A stretch of DNA of 7,270 bases, taken from positions 1-7,270 of the forward strand of contig JASFUT010000167.1 in the NCBI GenBank assembly GCA_050050175.1. The letters are read 5' to 3'. A model generated the notes under the pieces. It worked only from the letters and a program-made list of their open reading frames with translations. It had not been told where the DNA came from and did no database searches. The stretch is from CAVQCX01 sp050050175 (GTDB lineage: Bacteria > Pseudomonadota > Gammaproteobacteria > Chromatiales > Chromatiaceae). A program made the translations under genes and the position numbers. Below, one piece after another: positions 5,178-7,270 of the stretch. Position 1 is the stretch's first letter. Every line of letters starts with the position of its first letter.

Positions 5178-5822
5178 CTACACCGAGCGCTTGATTGAAT
5201 AGACGACGAGCTGGTCGGCGACGTCCTCGGCCAGATCCGAGATCCACACGATGCGCTCGGCGAAGAACCGCAGGTGGATCTTGCTGGGCAGGGGCAGGTC
5301 GGTCGAGAAGATGCGCTGGCGCAGCCGCGTCACCGTCTCGTCCGCCTCCGACTCGTAGAACCGCACCTTGTGCAGGTGGTCGCTGACCCCTCCGGGCCCC
5401 CGGAAGAAGGCCCGGGACGCGAGCACCAGGCACTCCACCGCCTCGGCGCTCTGGTCCGTGAGCTCCTGGTAATCGGTGTTCAGGTCCTGCGGGATGTCGG
5501 GTGTCTCGATGGCGAAGTACCAGAGCACCTGCTGGTACTTGTTGATGATGTCGTCCAGGGCCTCCAGGAGCTGCAGCACGTCCCGTCTGGCGTCGGGAAT
5601 CAGGGTCTCCCGGTAGATGGACTGCTCGATCTCCCGGCGCAGCTCGTCGCCCCGGGACTCGAACCGGGTCACCCGGTCCAGGCGATCGTCGTAGCGCTCG
5701 GAGACCCCCTCGGCGAGATAGGTCCTGACCGCCTCCCGGAACACCAGCCCCGTCTCGGAGACGGTGTCCAGCAGCTCGTCGATCCGCCCCTCGAGCTCTT
5801 TGGTTCGGCTGAACAGGCGCAT
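5178..5822 (-). CDS. DUF47 family protein (PhoU-like), PiT accessory
   Basis: This 214-residue, all-helical soluble protein starts MRLFSRTKELEGRIDELLDT. It carries the DUF47 pattern: a first amphipathic helix (8-45), ESRGDELRREIEQSIYRETLIP (55-76) with the E/D-x-x-GD element thought to bind metal in PhoU-like bundles, LLEALDDIINKYQQVLWYF (86-104), ESEADETVTRLRQRIF (160-175) and ERIVWISDLAEDVADQLVVY (190-209). Members resemble PhoU and are found next to PiT transporters, where they are thought to modulate transport. The gene lies immediately upstream of the PiT gene on the same strand. ATG 5822 fits the family start; the open frame extends to a GTG at 5915 but the extra 31 residues are not family-like. 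No clear Shine-Dalgarno is seen: the sequence just upstream is GGGTATACCCGGACCC. Confidence 0.93.
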   Translation of the reverse strand: MRLFSRTKELEGRIDELLDTVSETGLVFREAVRTYLAEGVSERYDDRLDRVTRFESRGDELRREIEQSIYRETLIPDARRDVLQLLEALDDIINKYQQVLWYFAIETPDIPQDLNTDYQELTDQSAEAVECLVLASRAFFRGPGGVSDHLHKVRFYESEADETVTRLRQRIFSTDLPLPSKIHLRFFAERIVWISDLAEDVADQLVVYSIKRSV

Positions 5823-5828
5823 GGGTCC

Positions 5829-5838
5829 GGGTATACCC
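5829..5838. promoter_or_regulatory. GGGTATACCC palindrome abutting the DUF47 start
   Basis: A perfect 10-bp palindrome ends 6 nt before the DUF47 ATG (5822). It contains TATACC, which could act as a -10 element giving a leaderless transcript, or the palindrome could be a regulator half-site. No -35 fits and no second palindrome is seen nearby. Confidence 0.25.
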
Positions 5839-5905
5839 TCAGTCGCAGGTGGCCGCCGGAGGACAGGGCGCAGGCCGCTGCGTCGCGCCCCTTTGCCCGC
5901 GTCCA

Positions 5906-5914
5906 AAGATAGCA
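5906..5914 (-). promoter_or_regulatory. Candidate extended -10 promoter for the DUF47-PiT genes
   Basis: On the minus strand TGCTATCTT matches the extended -10 layout (TG, one base, then TATCTT with 4 of 6 consensus bases). It lies 84 nt upstream of the DUF47 start. There is no good -35, as often seen with extended -10 promoters. Weak evidence. Confidence 0.25.
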
Positions 5915-5952
5915 CGCAGGGCCTGCCGGCCCGCGCGGCTTCGACCGGCGGC

Positions 5953-6360
5953 CTATCGGGGAAATTGCTCGGCGAAGCGCGCGGTCCACTCCAGCGCCGC
6001 CTGCTCGCCGGAGATCCGGCGGCCTTCGCGGGCGAGCACCTCCTTGCGGTAGTGCTCGATGTAGCAGACCTGCTCGACCATGCGCACGGCGAACTCCGCC
6101 GCCTCGTCGTCGAAGCGCACGCCCACGTCGAACTGGTCGCTCACCCGCCGGCACCAGACGACCGTTCCGGTCGCCTGGATGTCCGGGTCCCGGATCGGGA
6201 AGCAGATGCGGATCGAGCTTCCCGGCTTGATAGGGTTTTCCGCGCGAAAGCACAGCCCGCCGTGGTCGACGTTTCGCAGCGGCGCCACCTCCCGGGGCCC
6301 TTCCTCGGACACCTCGTAGTGAATCGGGATGTCGGACGGATGGCGGATGTACTTTCGCAT
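5953..6360 (-). CDS. PilZ domain protein
   Basis: This 135-residue cytoplasmic protein carries an N-terminal PilZ domain, the common c-di-GMP receptor module. The RxxxR motif is visible as R2-K-Y-I-R6, followed by HPSDIPI. The second motif, usually (D/N)xSxxG, appears as NVDHGG (30-35), with Asp in place of Ser. The strands GSSIRICFPI, ATGTVVWCRR and QFDVGVRFDD complete the barrel. The C-terminal third is a helical extension ending EWTARFAEQFPR, which I recall from a conserved gammaproteobacterial PilZ subfamily. ATG 6360 is preceded by a G-rich stretch; a longer in-frame start at 6438 would add 26 non-family residues. It probably links c-di-GMP level to motility, surface or adhesion output, but the partner is unknown. 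Confidence 0.9.
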   Translation of the reverse strand: MRKYIRHPSDIPIHYEVSEEGPREVAPLRNVDHGGLCFRAENPIKPGSSIRICFPIRDPDIQATGTVVWCRRVSDQFDVGVRFDDEAAEFAVRMVEQVCYIEHYRKEVLAREGRRISGEQAALEWTARFAEQFPR

Positions 6361-6441
6361 GGCGCCCCCCGGCGGACGCAGAATCGACCCATGATCGTCG
6401 CCACGACCTGCGGCGTCCCGACAGCTGTACTGCTGCAATGG

Positions 6442-6447
6442 AGTTTA
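6442..6447 (-). promoter_or_regulatory. Possible -10 element for the PilZ gene
   Basis: On the minus strand TAAACT (4 of 6) precedes the PilZ start by about 80 nt. The same hexamer is seen upstream of the neighbouring cyclotransferase gene. No good -35 is found. Confidence 0.2.
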
Positions 6448-6461
6448 GCCGCGAATCGGCA

Positions 6462-6484
6462 TGTCCGAGCGCAGCCCTCGGACA
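6462..6484 (-). terminator. Hairpin downstream of the cyclotransferase gene
   Basis: TGTCCGAG (6462-6469) and CTCGGACA (6477-6484) form a perfect 8-bp stem with a 7-nt loop, 25 nt after the TGA of the cyclotransferase gene and upstream of the PilZ gene. The location suits a transcription end, but a T tract is missing, so it may act with Rho or as a 3' stabiliser. Confidence 0.45.
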
Positions 6485-6509
6485 AAGCCACACCGGTCCC
6501 GCCCGGCCA

Positions 6510-7031
6510 TCAGCAGGACAGGACGCAGAGGCCCAGGCGCCCCAGGAGACCGTCGTGCAGACCGCGGCGGGACGCATCGGGGTCCTCGCGGGACGGCACC
6601 GCCCGGATGCGCTCGACGTACCTTGCGGGCAGCCCGTGGTACCGGGCCCCCGCGAGCACCAGGTGCTTGTACCAGTGGAAAGGCCGGAGCCGGCGATCGA
6701 TGTGCCCGGCCTGGGCCAGGTAGGTGAAGCAGCGGATCGGCCCGCCCTCGCAGGCCAGGTCCATGGCGGGATCCCGGTAGCCGTTGCCGAGCCCCTCGCA
6801 GACGTCCAGCAGGGGCTTCTCGACGGGATCGATGCGGTAGACCGCGCCGTAGGCGCGGTCGGCCTGGTCCCCGGTCCGCACCAGGTCGCACTTGGCCGAG
6901 TCATCGTGGCCGCGCTTGTGGAATGCCAGGCGGTAGCCGTCGAGCACTACCGTGCGCACCAGCCGGGCCGAGGGCACCCGCTCGGCGAGTCGGACAGGGT
7001 GCAGATTGGAGCCGTAGGCGAGGTAGAGCAT
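6510..7031 (-). CDS. Gamma-glutamylcyclotransferase family (AIG2/GGCT-like)
   Basis: This 173-residue cytoplasmic protein starts MLYLAYGSNLHPVRL, with the signature YGSNL (6-10) that binds the gamma-glutamyl substrate in the GGCT fold. Further family features are the LDGYRLAFHKRG strand (30-41), AYGAVYRIDP (60-69), and DVCEGLGNGYRD (76-87), in which Glu79 occupies the position of the catalytic acid. TYLA, FHWYKHLVLAGARYHGLP and YVERIRAV form the second half. Relatives release 5-oxoproline from gamma-glutamyl amino acids or peptides, or act on other gamma-glutamylamines; the actual substrate cannot be read from sequence. The ATG at 7031 begins directly with the first strand, so the start is firm although the Shine-Dalgarno is weak. 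It may be monocistronic, bounded by a hairpin at 6462-6484. Confidence 0.92.
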   Translation of the reverse strand: MLYLAYGSNLHPVRLAERVPSARLVRTVVLDGYRLAFHKRGHDDSAKCDLVRTGDQADRAYGAVYRIDPVEKPLLDVCEGLGNGYRDPAMDLACEGGPIRCFTYLAQAGHIDRRLRPFHWYKHLVLAGARYHGLPARYVERIRAVPSREDPDASRRGLHDGLLGRLGLCVLSC

Positions 7032-7079
7032 GGGGGTGGAGTCTTCGGGGCTCGGAGCGCGACCGTGCCCTGTGCCTTC

Positions 7080-7107
7080 AGTTTAACAGCTGAGGGGCGG
7101 ATGGCAG
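7080..7107 (-). promoter_or_regulatory. Candidate promoter of the cyclotransferase gene
   Basis: On the minus strand CTGCCA (7102-7107, 4 of 6) and TAAACT (7080-7085, 4 of 6) are separated by 16 nt. Transcription would start near 7073, about 42 nt upstream of the ATG. It lies just downstream of the heptamer tract of repeat copy C. Confidence 0.35.
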
Positions 7108-7111
7108 GTGG

Positions 7112-7244
7112 ACAGAGAGAAGACAGTGGAAAGGAGGAAGTAGAAAGTAGGAAGGGGCGGGCGGATCCGATGGGGGAGGCGCCCTTCGGGCGGCGAGCGC
7201 GGGGGTCCAGTCGACGCCCTCGCGGCCCGATCGGCCGCTCCCAC
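7112..7244 (-). repeat. Composite dispersed repeat, full copy C (inverted)
   Basis: Read on the minus strand from 7244 downward: the REP-like head GTGGGAGCGGCC with a 6-bp GCGGCC/GGCCGC stem (7222-7227, 7233-7238); a spacer; the core GCTCGCCGCCCGAAGGGCGC followed by CTCCCCCATC; GGATCCGCCCGCCCC; then a pyrimidine tract of six 7-nt units (7112-7153), beginning TTCCTAC, TTTCTAC and decaying outward. Order and most bases match copy B at 2729-2832. The element lies upstream of the cyclotransferase promoter. It may continue beyond the right edge. Confidence 0.75.
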
Positions 7245-7270
7245 GGCCTCGCCGAGGGCAGACCCGATGG

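Noticed and set aside
6421..6428. ACAGCTGT palindrome upstream of the PilZ gene
   Set aside because: Only 8 bp, single occurrence, not positioned against a convincing promoter; likely chance.
5669..6904. A 411-codon minus-strand open frame across three genes
   Set aside because: It runs through the cyclotransferase, PilZ and DUF47 genes in another frame, with Pro/Arg/Ser-rich shadow composition; the three recognised proteins explain the region.
7112..7244. Repeats that might be a CRISPR array
   Set aside because: The repeated units are 7 nt tandem or large dispersed blocks; there is no alternation of identical repeats and unique spacers.

Overview
The window is high-GC bacterial DNA. Its gene families, REP-like intergenic elements and GGAG-type ribosome binding sites fit a gammaproteobacterium. 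An Ectothiorhodospiraceae-like halophile or sulfur oxidiser is my best guess, but this is inferred from general resemblance and not from any search. No rRNA, tRNA, CRISPR array, transposase or phage gene is visible. Eight genes are complete and one (UspA) runs off the left edge.

Left part (1-2845). A universal stress protein start (1-174, minus) lies downstream of a polytopic membrane protein (405-1784, minus) that resembles haem-copper oxidase subunit I but appears to lack most of the metal-ligand histidines. The two are separated by about 230 bp containing a truncated dispersed repeat. Divergently, a 169-residue protein of unknown function (1997-2506, plus) has a good promoter, a strong 5'-UTR hairpin and a clear Shine-Dalgarno. 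It is followed by about 340 bp packed with REP-like hairpins and composite repeat copies.

Central part (2846-5822). All genes read on the minus strand. In transcription order they are a DUF47/PhoU-like protein, a PiT-family phosphate transporter with an unusually long C-terminal soluble tail, a 63-residue CPXCG zinc-ribbon protein, and a DUF488 (YeaO-like) protein. DUF47 plus PiT is a recognised phosphate-uptake pair. CPXCG and DUF488 are 36 bp apart and are probably co-transcribed.

Right part (5953-7270). A PilZ-domain protein (c-di-GMP receptor family) and an AIG2-type gamma-glutamylcyclotransferase, both minus strand, are followed by a third, inverted copy of the composite repeat at the right edge.

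The coding content is mostly ordinary housekeeping and accessory material. The least ordinary signals are: (i) a composite intergenic repeat made of a REP-like hairpin, a conserved GC-rich core and a 7-nt-period TCTAC tandem tract, present in two full copies and two partial or degenerate ones; (ii) the ligand-poor oxidase-like membrane protein; (iii) a possible tiny CxxC/CxxC open frame overlapping the PiT start. I found no convincing defence system or other complex new multi-gene system.
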